Origin: Gnetum montanum
Lineage: Eukaryota > Streptophyta > Gnetopsida > Gnetales > Gnetaceae
Direction: 5' to 3'
Assembly (NCBI GenBank): GCA_015680685.1
Contig: MNCI01004246.1
Coordinates: forward strand, 29,301-65,955
Length of the DNA: 36,655 bases
Under the pieces are notes generated by a model. The model had not been told where the DNA came from. It ran no database searches and was given only the letters and a program-made list of their open reading frames with translations. The stretch's first letter is position 1; each line of letters starts with the position of its first letter. The position numbers and the translations under genes are program-made. Below, piece by piece: positions 8,709 through 19,684 of the stretch.

Positions 8709-11563
8709 TCACACCATCCCTGGGGGTAGTGGTTCTGATGGACCTTCTCCAGCCTTTGGCCTGTGCGTTGGTGGCGGCATGGATGTCGGTAGCCTTGCGG
8801 TAGCTGCAACTTCTGGAGATAGCTGGAATGCCTCCAAGAGAGCCCTCATTTTCTCTTCTTTGCTTCTGGGGTTGTTCACAGTCTAGGTAGCTTCTCCAAT
8901 GTGTGCTGAAACTAGAATTTCCCAAGGGCAAGGCAACGCCAGAATGAGTTCTTTGAAATTCACAAACCAGGCTGCGAACATTTTGCGTTCGACATCGAAC
9001 GCTTGAATTGATGCTTGCAGTTGCTGGTAGTCACTCATTCTTCGGGCTAGGTCCTCCGCAATGGTACGTTGGCCTTCAAAGCTTGTACAGAGGACCTCGA
9101 GTTTTGTGTTTGCTATTTCCAGCTTCTGTTTTGTTGCCTTGTGCGCCTGGAACTTACCTTGATATAGGGAATACGAGGCAGCCACTTGCTTTTCTAACTC
9201 TAACCGCGGTCTCCCGGCTGTGAACATAGCTAGATTTGCATATTGAAGGCTGGTTAACTCCATGTATTCTGTCATTTCTTCGATTTGCAGCTCCTTTAGG
9301 TGGATTTCTACCTGATTGTAGGTGTTCAATCCATCGAAGATGGATGGCCATACATTACCTCCTTTTCAAAGCTACTAGAGCACTTGGTTCATCTAGGCTT
9401 TAGTGACTTGAATGTACTTCTCATTTACCTCCGTCTGCAATCCCACTTGGTCCCTGTAATGATTTTTGACTCTTTCAAACTTTAGGGGCTCGTACTTCCA
9501 AGTGGAAATTTCGATTGTAGACTTCTGTCGCAATGCCCGAACCTCCTCCATTGACATATTCCGATTCTCAGCAGCCAACCTTCTCATATCTGCATTCACC
9601 TTGGCTAGCTCCTCCTACTGTTGGTGGATAAAATCTTTCATGTGCTCGTTCTCTGCACCAACATTGCGCAGGTGATGAACTTCTATGGTCAGCTGCACGT
9701 TCTCCTGGCGAACCTTTGCCAAGTCCTTCTCTAAATGATACGCTTGGGCATCTGCTATGGACTTGTCTAGGATCGCCATCTCCCTTACATCCTCAACAAC
9801 CTGAATTTTAAGCTGAAGCTATTGAAAAGCTTCATGTCTGGTGATTCGTGGTCGAGAATGGCCGGATTTGCAAGTTGGGCTCTTAATTAGGGAACCTCCA
9901 TTGCCAAGCGCTAAGAAGCAGCTTGAGCGAATTTTAGTTGCCCCTCCAAAATAAGGCTCTTGCCCCTTGTCGATAGTAGCTCCGATTGGGTTGTAGTGAT
10001 GTTGTTCGGAAGGTCAAAGACATCTAGAAGTGGTTGGCTGGTTTCTACCAATTGGTCCAACATTTCTTCATGTTGGGCTGCATCAATCCTACTACGTAAA
10101 GTTCCGGCAAAAACTTGTACATCTTATAGACTATGGATGTTTGGTACAGGTGCTACCGATGCATTGAGAATAGTAGCAATTGTGTTAGCAACCACTTCGG
10201 CTGCAACTTCTTGTCCCTAGTGCTGCATCACCAGGACCATTTCCCCCTCATCATCTTTCAAGCGTACTGAGAAAGTAGCAGCATTCCCTGAGATTTCAGG
10301 GAATAACTGCTGGGCTGAAGTTGATACATATTGGATGCTTGGATCTGTTCTGGTTGGAATGGGTGCTTAGGCGGCAAAAAATATTAGCCCTGCCCTTTCA
10401 AGCAAGTTGACTGATTGTGCCACTTACTCTAGGAGGCTCATGGCAGGGCGATAGACCGAAGGATCATCTCCTCCACCAGTCTTGCCGGATTGCTCTCATT
10501 GACTTGAGAGCATTTCCCGGATCTCGCGGATGTATTCTACTATTGTTTACGAGCTGGGCTGCATTGTTTGTTTAGGTGGTGGAGGTGGTTGTTGCTCTTC
10601 CTCAATTTATGTGGTGGCAAGAGTTTTGTCTTTCATCATTTCTCGCCATGAGGCAATTGGGGTGCGCTGGATGATGTCGTTAGAATACCGTGCTATGCTT
10701 GCCTGTTTGCATAAATTTCGGATTAGGCAGAGAAAGGGGAGAGCTCATCTTCCACATTCATTCTCTGTGAACCTTTTTTCAATCTCCAAAAATAATAGCT
10801 GTGGAAGACTCATGGGAAATTTCCCACTCAAGGTGGCACATGCACGAGCGGAGAAGGCAATGATTTTGCTAGGTCTTATCATTGGATTCAGATGGTAAGA
10901 TGCTATCTTTGAATAGATTCTCTCCACTGTGGTCAAGGAGCCGAATTCCTTACGCTCTACCCCATAGCACCATCTGGTCCATTGTGCCTTCACCTCTGGA
11001 TCGGCCTGTTTAGGAATTTCCACCACATCTGCCCTAGTTTTAGGCAACCCTAGAGCTTGCGCTATTACTTCTGAAGAGTAAGAGACATATATGTCCTTGA
11101 TTCTTACTCTTGACCCTAGCTGCCGATTCGTCTAGAAAAGATATGTTTTTCCTAAGTACCACTCAACACTAGTTGTGATGATTGGCCACATCGGAGAGTT
11201 CTACAATTGAAGCCTTATATCTTCTGGCGCAGTTTCGAGGAATGGTCCAAAATTTAACTCTTGGAGGACCATCCATTGCACCTCGCGTGGCTCGATAACA
11301 TCGAGGCAGGCTTGGGTCAATGTGACCTCAAGCTGTGGTGCTATCCCAGGCGTCTCATCTCCTAGCGATTGCATACCGAGAATCTCCTCTTCAGGAATCT
11401 GGTGGACAGATTCCTCATCAGGTCATTCATGGAAGGGTCCAGTTGCATGAGAACCCTCCGCATACTCTGGCAGTTGCACTCCTCGTCCCCTTTCCGTACA
11501 TGGATGGTTGTCCCTTGGTTGTGACGGTCGTTCGTCCCTTGGGTGCCTCGATTTGGGTGCCAT
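8709..11563 (-). pseudogene. ORF3 of element A: large sense ORF between INT and 3' LTR, function unknown
   Basis: The start is chosen at 11563 (MAPKSRHPRDER), which aligns with MAPKGKHA in B. The end at 8709 (PPGMV, TGA) is supported by a parallel end in B (PLGTI, TGA). About 950 codons; the total is not a multiple of three and at least seven in-frame stops are visible, so it is broken. Order: charged low-complexity N-terminus; a conserved domain at about residues 95-240 (VLQELNFGPFLE, SPMWPII, WYLGKTYLF, RPSKIIAFSARACATLSGKF); a P/Q-rich linker near 325-335; a middle part with EISGNAATF and DVFDLPNNITTTQSELL; then long Glu/Lys/Gln-rich helices (about 535-890) that look coiled-coil. I see no signal peptide, membrane segment, zinc finger or protease motif. 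It sits in the position of the Athila env-like ORF but looks like a soluble structural or DNA/RNA-handling protein. Homologues: B 23583-26415 and, for the N-terminal domain, D 36310-36655. Confidence 0.8.
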
Positions 11564-11753
11564 ATGAAAACAAACATAACTGTCTGTTAGACCATTCAGA
11601 AGTAGCTTAAAATGGTCTGTATATACCTTCTCAGTTTGACCAAGTTATGTTAATGGCACAGGCACACTGTTAAGTCTCCCGGAGTGTAAGTCTAGGGGTC
11701 AGGGCCAAAGGTTTTGTAATTAACAATTAATTAATTAATTACACAAGGGCACC

Positions 11754-11766
11754 ACCCCCCATGACT
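11754..11766 (-). other. Internal PPT-like tract upstream of ORF3 (element A)
   Basis: Read on the - strand: AGTCATGGGGGGT, about 190 bases before the ORF3 start. B has the counterpart ATCGTGGGGG at 26683-26694, at the same place in the element. Confidence 0.5.
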
Positions 11767-11920
11767 AAGTGCATACCTTTGGTTGCGTAGAAGGGCAAGG
11801 ACAAGGTGATGCGGACACGCGATGGAATGTAGGTGCATTAGGAAGGGTTAGGTAGAAAAAATGACAAAAAATCTCTTCAATTTGGACTCCAAATGATGAA
11901 AAAATGAGAAGGTGCGGTGG

Positions 11921-12012
11921 ATATATATAGGGTTGGGCGCTACGTCGACGGGGCCACATATACGCAGTGGTTGCGTATACGGGGTCCTGTATACACAACG
12001 TTGTTCACTCGT
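11921..12012 (-). promoter_or_regulatory. Internal U3-like promoter candidate before ORF3 (element A)
   Basis: A TATATATA box (11921-11929) is preceded on the - strand by a segment resembling this element's own U3. GCTACGTCGACGGG (11939-11952) is identical to 8382-8395 in the 3' LTR, GGGGCCACAT (11950-11959) is identical to 8360-8369, and both regions carry TATACGC motifs. The ORF3 start follows about 360 bases downstream. This suggests a second promoter for ORF3. It could instead be a relic of a recombined LTR. Confidence 0.45.
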
Positions 12013-13505
12013 GGACCAACGTTGACTAACCCAAAAATACTTGAAATGAAAAATTTAAAAACCCAAATCAAGGTGATTGAAGCGTGGGGAAGGCCCGATC
12101 ATGGCTAAAGACAACAGGAAAGGAATTGAGCGCAAAAAAGAGACAAAATTTGAGAATGGGGACCAAAAAGAACTCTAGCGAGGATGAAATCGAATGATGG
12201 GACACTGAAAACAAGCAACCAAGCAATCCAACGAGATGGAGGCTGAACAGGAAAAACCAGGAATATGTAGGTGGGTGCTCCCCATAGCAGGCAACAACCT
12301 TATAGCCCCTACATACCCTCAACACTAGGGTTCATGGGCCTAGGTGCTGATAATAGGTGTCACCAATGAAGACTCCAAACCAAGAGAACCCGGCAAGGCA
12401 TGAGAGACCGACAGAAAACACGACAAACCAAAAAAACGTAAAAAGGGCAGTGAGGTGAGCATAGAGAGAAGTGGGAATGGAAGGAGAGGAGAAAATGGAA
12501 ATTCCGAGTGTCGGCCACATGAAACCCCATGTGTGAGCATGGTTAAGCGACCCGACATAACCTTTCCTAAGGGCAGACCCAAAACCATCTGCAACCAGTG
12601 ACCTCGCAGCGATAGACGAAGTTCCAACCATCCCCCAAGAAAACAAGAATGACCCCATAGAAAACCACCACTCCAGGAAACGTGAAAAGAGGTAAGTGAA
12701 ATGGGAAAGAGTTAGAGGGGACCAAGGAAGTCCCATAACTAGTGCGTGTGACCTGTGAGAGGCGGTCTAAGGGGTGTGCTTTGAATTCCCATCATGACAT
12801 GTTTGTTTTTTTTTCTTTTGTGTGGGGGAACCAAACCATGCAAAGATCCATGCATAGGTGCATGCATCCAACCAAGGGGTGTGCTTTGAATCCTCAGTTT
12901 ATTATTTTGTTTTGGATTATTTTTTGTTGTTTTTTCATTTTTTTCTTTTGAATTTTTTTCAATGAGGACCACACCATGCAAGGTCGAACGACCCAAAAAA
13001 TTTCATGGAGAGAGACTTGGAGTGGTAGTTAATCCGTAAAGACACACCAGCAACCTAGGGAATAGAATAGAACAACGAATAAAGTAGTCCCCTTGAAGTC
13101 ACACCCGATTCAAACCAGTGGATCATCCCTCAGTCGGAGAACTACACAAGTCACACATTCATTGAAATGTTTTTAAGTGGAGGGGTTGCATGTTCACGAT
13201 AGAAAGGAAACCATGGAATGGTGAATTTGTGGATGACGTGGACTCACTGCTGAGTTTATGAAGTGAAAATGACATGCAATCCAAGGACAACCATGCAAAG
13301 GCAGAAACCAGATAACGAGGAAGACTATTACAGTACCCATCGTAACAAAAATTGACCGCGCCAAACAATATGACAACAAAAAGTAAACAAAAAGAATATG
13401 AAAAATGAAAAACAAAAAACAAAAAAAAATTGTAAAACAAAAAGTGGAAAATAAAGAAGTGGAAAACAAAAAAGTGTAAAATGGTGAGGGGTGTAGTGAA
13501 ATGGA
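12013..13505 (-). other. Spacer between INT and ORF3 promoter region in element A
   Basis: No conserved coding sequence. In element direction it holds a T-rich tract right after the INT stop (13388-13500, repeats like TTTTCCACTT and TTTGTTTTACA), a region with two copies of a GTGTGCTTTGAATYC block (12775-12790 and 12880-12895) each followed by a CCATGCAA motif, and a block at 12263-12332 that is well conserved in B (27212-27290). One open frame of 134 codons with hydrophobic stretches (12332-12736) is not kept in B. Confidence 0.6.
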
Positions 13506-14930
13506 TCAGCATGGATGAGGGCCTCCCCCACGACTGGGTGGAAAGGAGGAGACGTAAAAGATGGAGCGTGGATGACCGACCAATGATGAGGCTGTGGCAC
13601 TGGTTATGTGAAGCTCATGGAAAGGTTTGAGTTGTTGGTGGTTGACCAATTGTGTTCTGATGGGATCCCCAAGTTTGTGAATTATCAAGGCCCCGGATGA
13701 GAAGGTTTCAGAGACAATATAAGGTCCCTCCCATAGTGTCTGAAACTTTGTCAGTTGGGATATATGTGAGGGGTTCCAATACAATACCTTGTCTCCACAT
13801 TGAAATGTAACCTTCCAAATCCTAAGATCGTGTCATTTCTTGTTATAGGCCTTGTGGGTTTCATTGGAAAATAGGGCCACTAATCGGTTCTCATCTAGCA
13901 CACTTAAATTGATTAATCGTTCTCATTGTGCTAGCAGTAGGTCAAGGTTGAGGTCACAGGCGATGGATAGTGTCTAGAGTTCTGGTTTGATTGGAAGTGT
14001 TGGCAACTTACTGTACACTAACTCATAGGGAGAGTACCCTACAAGAAGTTTCCAGGTGGAGCGATAGGCCCATAAGGTATCGTTAAGCTTGGTACTCCAA
14101 TCCCTCTTGTATTTGCTAATTGTTCGTGTAAGGATTTTGGTAATTTCCCTATTTGTGACTTCAGCCTACTCCTTGGCTTGGGGGGATGATAAGATGTTGT
14201 GAATTTATGTGTTTTACCCCTAAGCATTGCATGAGTTTTTGAAAAGTGATCCCCGTGAAGTGAGTCCCATTGTCAGAAATGAGTGCATGAGGCACTCCAA
14301 ACTTGGTAACGATTTGTTGCTGGACAAACCGTGCGGTGGTGTTGGAAGAACAGTCGATGACGGCTGCCGCTTCTGCCCACTTTGTACAGTAGTCCACTAC
14401 CACGATGATGTATGTCTTTCTATTTGACAAGGGGGTGATGGACCCCATGAAGTCGATACCCCAGATGTCGAAGGGCTCCAGTGGTTAAATCCACTGTTGA
14501 GGTCCCTCCAAATGGGCTGTCATCCCACCATCTCATTGACATCGTTCCCAGAACGGGCAAACCATTATGCGTCCCTTAAAAGTGTAGGCCAATAATACCC
14601 TGCAAGCAGGATTTTAATGGTCGTTCTATGTCCAACATAGTGGCCTCCACAAGGGCCCTCGTGAGCATCTTGGAGGATGCGTAGTGTATCAGCATCAGGG
14701 ACACACCATCAAACCAAGATGTCTGCACACACCTTGTAGAGGTGGCTGTTGATTTCCATGAAATGCTTGGCCTTATGGAGAAACTGTTGTCTCTACCGAT
14801 GGTTCCATTCTTTTGGCAGCTCCTTAGTTGTAAGGTAGGTGAGGATGTGGTTGTACCAAGGAGATTCCTTTGGCGCTTGAGGATCAACGACGCCTGTGAA
14901 GAGGAGTTCATCTAGAAACTGGTCGGATAA
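13506..14930 (-). pseudogene. Integrase remnant of element A
   Basis: The N-terminal part shows the HHCC-type His pair in AHEGPCGGHYVGHRTT and GYYWPTLLRDA (about 14590-14670). The catalytic core has Asp in VVDYCTKWAEAA and Asp in LISDNGTHFTGI (14161-14448), and the Glu is kept in AEVTNREIT (about 14145-14165). A +1 indel in a C run before the Glu (about 14185) and several stops break the frame. The C-terminal part (13506-13784) has DKVLYWNPS-like, WEGPYIVSETF and LKPFHE motifs and ends PPSRGGGPHPC. There is no chromodomain. The last codons coincide with a PPT-like tract (13522-13535). Confidence 0.88.
13522..13535 (-). other. PPT-like tract at the end of INT (element A)
   Basis: Read on the - strand: AGTCGTGGGGGAGG, which encodes SRGGG near the INT C-terminus. 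It shares 11 bases with the 3' PPT. The counterpart in B (about 28511-28523, AGTCATAAGGGAG) has decayed. Confidence 0.45.
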
Positions 14931-14939
14931 AGGCTCCTT

Positions 14940-15320
14940 CTCTTTTGTGTTGTCCTATCATAACCGAGACAATTGGTCAGTGACCACATTCTCGGACCCC
15001 TTTCTGTCTATCATGGTCAAATCAAATTCTTGAAGCATCACTAGCCATCGAATTATGTGGGGGCTCACCGTTGGTTTGTTCATTAGGAACCGAATAGCAC
15101 TGTGGTCTATGTGCACAAACACCTCATATCCGAGCACATAGTGCTGGAATTTATCCAATGCGAACACCACCATCATCAATTCTTTCTCGGTGGTGGTATA
15201 GTTTAGTTGTGCACCCACAATGCTACAGCTTGCACAGTGGATATAATACAGATGTTTCTGATCATCACACTGTGTAAGCACAACTCCCAAAGCATAGTTG
15301 GAGGCATCCATCATAATGTG
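14940..15320 (-). pseudogene. RNase H remnant of element A
   Basis: An open stretch of 118 codons (14958-15314) with all the acidic residues of a retroviral RNase H: MMDASNYALG, TEKELMMVV, HIDHSAIRFLMN and the final VTDQLSRL. It degrades the RNA strand of the hybrid during reverse transcription. It is the best preserved domain of element A. The integrase starts almost at once after it, so there is no room for the second, archaeal-type RNase H of Tat/Ogre elements. Confidence 0.92.
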
Positions 15321-15379
15321 AAAGGGTCTGGACTAATCAGGTGCCTGTAGAACCAGAGCTTCTACGAGTTTCTGCTTCA

Positions 15380-16192
15380 GCTCTTGGAATGCGGACTCAC
15401 ATTCATTGGTTCAGAAAAATGGAGCGTCCTTTTTTGTAAGCTCTACCAACAGTCAGGCTATCTTCGAGAAGTGTTCAATGAAGCACCAGTAGTAACCAGT
15501 GTGTCCAAGGAATGACTGCACATCTTTCATAGTACTTGGTTGGTGGGTAATTTCTTAGATAATCCTGATCTTTTCAGGGTCTACGTTGATCCCTGTTGAT
15601 GAAATGTGATGCCCCAACACTATGCCCTCTTGGACCATCAAATGGCTCTTTTGCCAATTAAGCCACAGATTGGTGTCTACACACCTCTTTAGAACTTGCT
15701 CTAGGCAGTCCAAGGCTTGCTCGAACGTGGCACCATAGGTGGAGAAGTCATCCATTAAGACTTCTACACCATTGCCAATTTGTTATTGGAAGATGCTTAG
15801 GACAAGGCGTTGGAACGTTGCAGGTGCATTGCATAGGCCAAAGGGCATCTTCTTATATGCAAAAGTCCCCCATGGACTCGTGAAAGTAGTTTTACCCTAG
15901 TCCTATGGTGCGATTTGGATCTGGTTATAACCACTATAACCATCCAAAAACTATAATATTGGTGTCCTGCGATTGTGTCCAACACCTGGTCCAAAAATGA
16001 GAGCGGGAAGTGGTCCTTGAAAGTTGGCATGTTGAGCAACTGGAAATCGATACAGACCCTCCACTTGCCACCTTTCTTGGGTACGATAACGAGTGGGCTT
16101 ACCCATTCGCTATTGGTGACAGAATAGATGAATCTCACCTTAAAAAGTTGTTCAATTTTATCCTTTACTACCTGCTTCAACTTTGGATTCAA
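15380..16192 (-). pseudogene. Reverse transcriptase remnant of element A
   Basis: It starts at MNPKLKQVVKDKIEQLF (16192), then NSEWVSPLVIVPKKGGKWRV, CIDFQLLN, KDHFPLSFLDQVLDT and a broken SFLDGYSGY motif (a one-base loss at about 15945 shifts the frame; the Asp codon is still there). Further on come [13 protein letters not shown]-like sequence in shifted frames, then the catalytic LMDDFSTYGATFEQAL (15755) and EGIVLGHHISSTGINVDPEK. Unlike many Athila RTs there is no insertion between PKKGG and KWRV. Confidence 0.9.
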
Positions 16193-16839
16193 CTGTCTTT
16201 GTGGTTGTCATCGTGGCTTCATGGAAGGGTCAAGGTAGATCTGGTGCTAGCAAATCCTAGGATCAATGCCTGTTAGCTTAGGATAGGATCATGTGAATGC
16301 AGCAACCCATTTGTTTACCATCACCAGCAACTTCTATTTCTGTTCAGGAGCAATGGCAGCATTGATAATTACCAGCTTGCCATTTTGCAAGAATGTGTAC
16401 TCTAAGTGAGATGGTAGGGATTTTAACTCAAGGGGTCTTGCTTGAAGCTGTCAGGGATCTCTAGCTTTCCCTAGTCACCTAGGTCATCAACGATGAAGGT
16501 CTGTTGATGAATCTCCTCCATCACATCCATGCTATTAATGTAGGCTTGCACTAGCCCCTCAGACGGTTCTATGCATATTGTGTTGTTAGCAGGATCAGCT
16601 GTCAGCCACTGGGTGCCTTTTTGGTTAGTGGTTGCTGCGTACAGGCATTGTTGAATTGGTGATTCCTTAGTACATCGACTGCATGCTTGAATGGATGTCC
16701 ACTTAGTGGACCATAGTTGCTGCACATAGTTGCACCTCAAGTCACTGTATGCGATGCATGGAACTCTTTTTTTCTTGATCTTTCCGAAAGGATTTTCCTT
16801 TGAAATTTCTAAGGATAGATCTCGAAGTCCTAGTTATGC

Positions 16840-17304
16840 GTCCACCGTGCTTAGCCAGGCTCTTCCCATGATGATTGGGAAGTTTCCCTTACAATTTTCA
16901 ACACGGATGACCAGGAAGTCAGCAAGGTAAGACCACCCACAAATGGTGGTCGTAATGTCCTCCACCAAACCCAAAGGAACGGTGATGGATTGATCTGCTA
17001 AGTCGAGCTGGATATTGCTCTTCTTTAGTGGGGGCAGGTTCTAGTTTTTGTACATGTCATGAGAGATTAAATGAACCCTTGACCCTGAGTCCAGAAGAGC
17101 TTTGCATGGCTCATTCCCAGCCACCTGAAGATATATGAGGGGGCTTCCTAGATCTGTCAATTTCTGGGGAAGAGAACCTGCTTTGATCCAGTCATTCATG
17201 GCATGTATGAGCATGACCGTCTGGACGTTGGAGTGCGGTGGAGCAGAGGACTGCTTGGGCAGTATGATGGTAGAGGCAATGGTAGGTTCGGAGGCACTGG
17301 CCAC
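16840..17304 (-). pseudogene. Aspartic protease remnant of element A
   Basis: An open stretch holds VMLIHAMNDWIKAG, PLIYLQVAGNEPCK and the active-site loop ALLDSGSRVHLISHDMYK (DSG). The second half, in line with C, includes NFPIIMGRAWLSTVDA at about 16855-16900. Bases 16300-16840 encode the linker to RT (CIAYSDLRCNYVQQLW...; WLTADPANNTICIE). Confidence 0.82.
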
Positions 17305-17309
17305 AAGCG

Positions 17310-19684
17310 TAGGTCCCTGTGTTCAAATTATTGGGCCGAAAGAAAGGATGTTTACGTGGCTTGGATTCCGGTCCACTCGACCGAGGTGCCAGTTGTAAGT
17401 TAACAACCCTCATAGCGTTTCGTTGTTGTGGCTGTGGCGATATTTCTCCCTGCATGGATGGAGTAGGTGGCAACTGAAAGGGACGGTTTGGGGGAGTGGC
17501 AGAAGAAGGTGACATAGGGTAGAAGTGATGTGGATTTGTCCCCCTCAGTGATGGAGATGGATGTCTAAAATATTCAAGTGGGTGGTAGTAACTGGGAAAG
17601 GTCGCATGACTGGAAGACTCTCTTGGAGAGACCGATTGCTAAACATAGTACCCATAAGGATCTGGCTGCTTGTAAGGGTATTGCTGCCTTGGAGGTGGCA
17701 TCCCCCATGCTTGTGGTTGCTGCCACTATTGGAAATATTCATACGATTACCGAGGCGTTCTACTTGGGTAGTATCCTTACTTCTGCTAGTGGAATCGCCT
17801 GGGGTTACCTTGTGGATAAGGTAACCTTCGGGGTGTCTACCTCTGCGCAAAACGAGGGTTCAAGGCATAGACCCCAGACTCTTGAAGGTGGAACACCACA
17901 AGAAAACATCCCTTAGGATGTTCATATTGGCATATGCCACATCCATCATCCTCCTCGGTGTCAGAGTCTGCAACCTATTTTGCTACTGCAACTTTCCCCT
18001 TACCCTTATGTTGGGTACGTTCAGCTCCCTTTTTCCTACATCGATCACGGTTACTACCCTGCTCTTTGGACTCTTATGAAATCTTCAGTACACTTTGGAA
18101 TTTCTCATCCAAAGAGTCCCACATCTTATCCACCTTTGCCGATATTTCAGATGCAAATTTTTGTAACGGCAAAGTCTTCTGATTCACCACTACTTCCAAT
18201 GGTGACTCATCATCCTCATCACAAAATTAGACCTCCTTTTTTTAAGGGAAGGATCCCAGTTGAATTCTTTAGGACTCTCCTTTTTTCAGAGTTCTCCTTC
18301 CTCTTTGGCCACTTGATCAATAAGGCGCTCCAACTGATGGGCTCTTAGCTCTAACAGTTGTCCCTTGGCATACACACCAAGGGTATTTCGTGTTTCAAAA
18401 TGGAGCCCATCAATAATGTGATGAAGTTGTGCTCGTTGAGAGTAACCATAACCAGGGCACCGATGCAACAGTGAGTAATACCTACTCATGGCGGCATCCA
18501 AGGGTTCATGATTCCCTTGTTTCCAACCTTGGATCTGCCATCTCAGATTGTGCCACTCTAGAGTACATTTGATATTTGTCATTAAAGATTTAAAGCATCA
18601 TACTCCATCTTCTAATTGATTCTGGCTTTAACAACTGGTACCAACTTTCAGCTTTTTTGATGAGTGTGCGAGGGAATAGCTTCAACCGTTGCCAATCGTT
18701 ATCAATATTTTGCAGGGTGTAGGCATCATGGAATGCCTACAAGTGGGTATGCGGATCATAGTTGTATCCCCCTTAAAATTTGGGGATGTTATTCATGTCA
18801 ACATGCTTGATCCGACTATCCTTCATGTGTCTACTTGGAATGTGAATTGCCTCTGCAATTTGGAGCATGCTCCAAGTAGCTAACAACGGCTCGTTTGAAT
18901 CATAGTCCTATTGGGGACTATGACATCTGTGACAATTTCTGCTACCCCTTCTTTCATGCTAGCAAGGGCCACATGATTTTTTGCATGCTTCCTCACGTTT
19001 CCCCCTTCGAACCTACCTACCACCATCCTTTCTCTCCAACCTTCCCCTATTACGCTCAGAACCTGAGCTAGATGAAGGCAAAGGAGAGGGGGAGGATAGA
19101 GAAGAAGGAGAGGCATCGCCACTGCTTTAGCGTCGATCTTCCCATCTACCCTGGTGACGGCCACAATCATCTGCTCCAGCTTTGCTTCATTACCTGCCAT
19201 CCCATTGAGGATCATGGTCACTTGGAGGTTTATTTTGGATGACTAACTGGAGGATTTGCGGCCCCAGGTGAAGTTTGGTCGAATGAGTATCATGAAATAC
19301 AGGATCTCCATCGTCTTGCGGCCCTTGCGAGAATAAGGGGTTACTAAAGTATTTCCCCTTTTGTTGTTCATATCTCTCAGCCTGCTACTGATCTCTTTTT
19401 CGTTGACCTTCCATGGGACGATAGTCTCGGTAGTCATGGTCCTTCATGACATAGTCTGCCACTCAGTCCTGGATGCCCAGTCTACCCAGATTATGATATA
19501 GCATCGCAGGAGCTACTCGGTCGGGCAGTAGCACGATGCTACCCTCCATGTCCTACCATCAAAGGTGCTCATCCTGATGTAGGATGAATGTGAAATCAGG
19601 GACATATTCATTGGGATGTTTGTACACCTCTCGACATTCTTGCGGCACCGGTGGTTCAAATACCTCCCTCTTGTGAGAAGACAT
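17310..19684 (-). pseudogene. gag of element A, with zinc knuckle and P/Q-rich linker
   Basis: The start at 19684 (MSSHKREVFEPPVPQEC) is the first ATG after the leader and matches the starts in B (34044) and C (22326). Features in order: KHPNEYVPDFTFILHQDE near residue 25; a charged middle; the capsid-like core with SRIKHVDMNNIPKF, RLKLFPRTLIKKAESW, EPLDAAMSRYYSLLHRCP and HIIDGLHFETRNTL (18286-18582); a zinc-knuckle motif CGICQYEHPKGC (about 17905-17940) with spacing C-x2-C-x3-H-x3-C, shorter than the usual C-x2-C-x4-H-x4-C; then a P/Q/Y-rich linker (PRQQYPYKQPDPYGYYV) to the protease. Gag and pol were probably one long frame; stops and shifts now break it. Confidence 0.82.

Noticed and set aside
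12332-12736. 134-codon open frame on the - strand with hydrophobic stretches (possible small membrane or env-like protein)
   Set aside because: The collinear region in B (about 27300-27720) has stops throughout and no matching protein; overlapping frames are open too. Likely chance.
14911-15000. Second (archaeal-type) RNase H as in Tat/Ogre elements
   Set aside because: RNase H ends at about 14950 and the integrase N-terminal part starts at once; there is no room.
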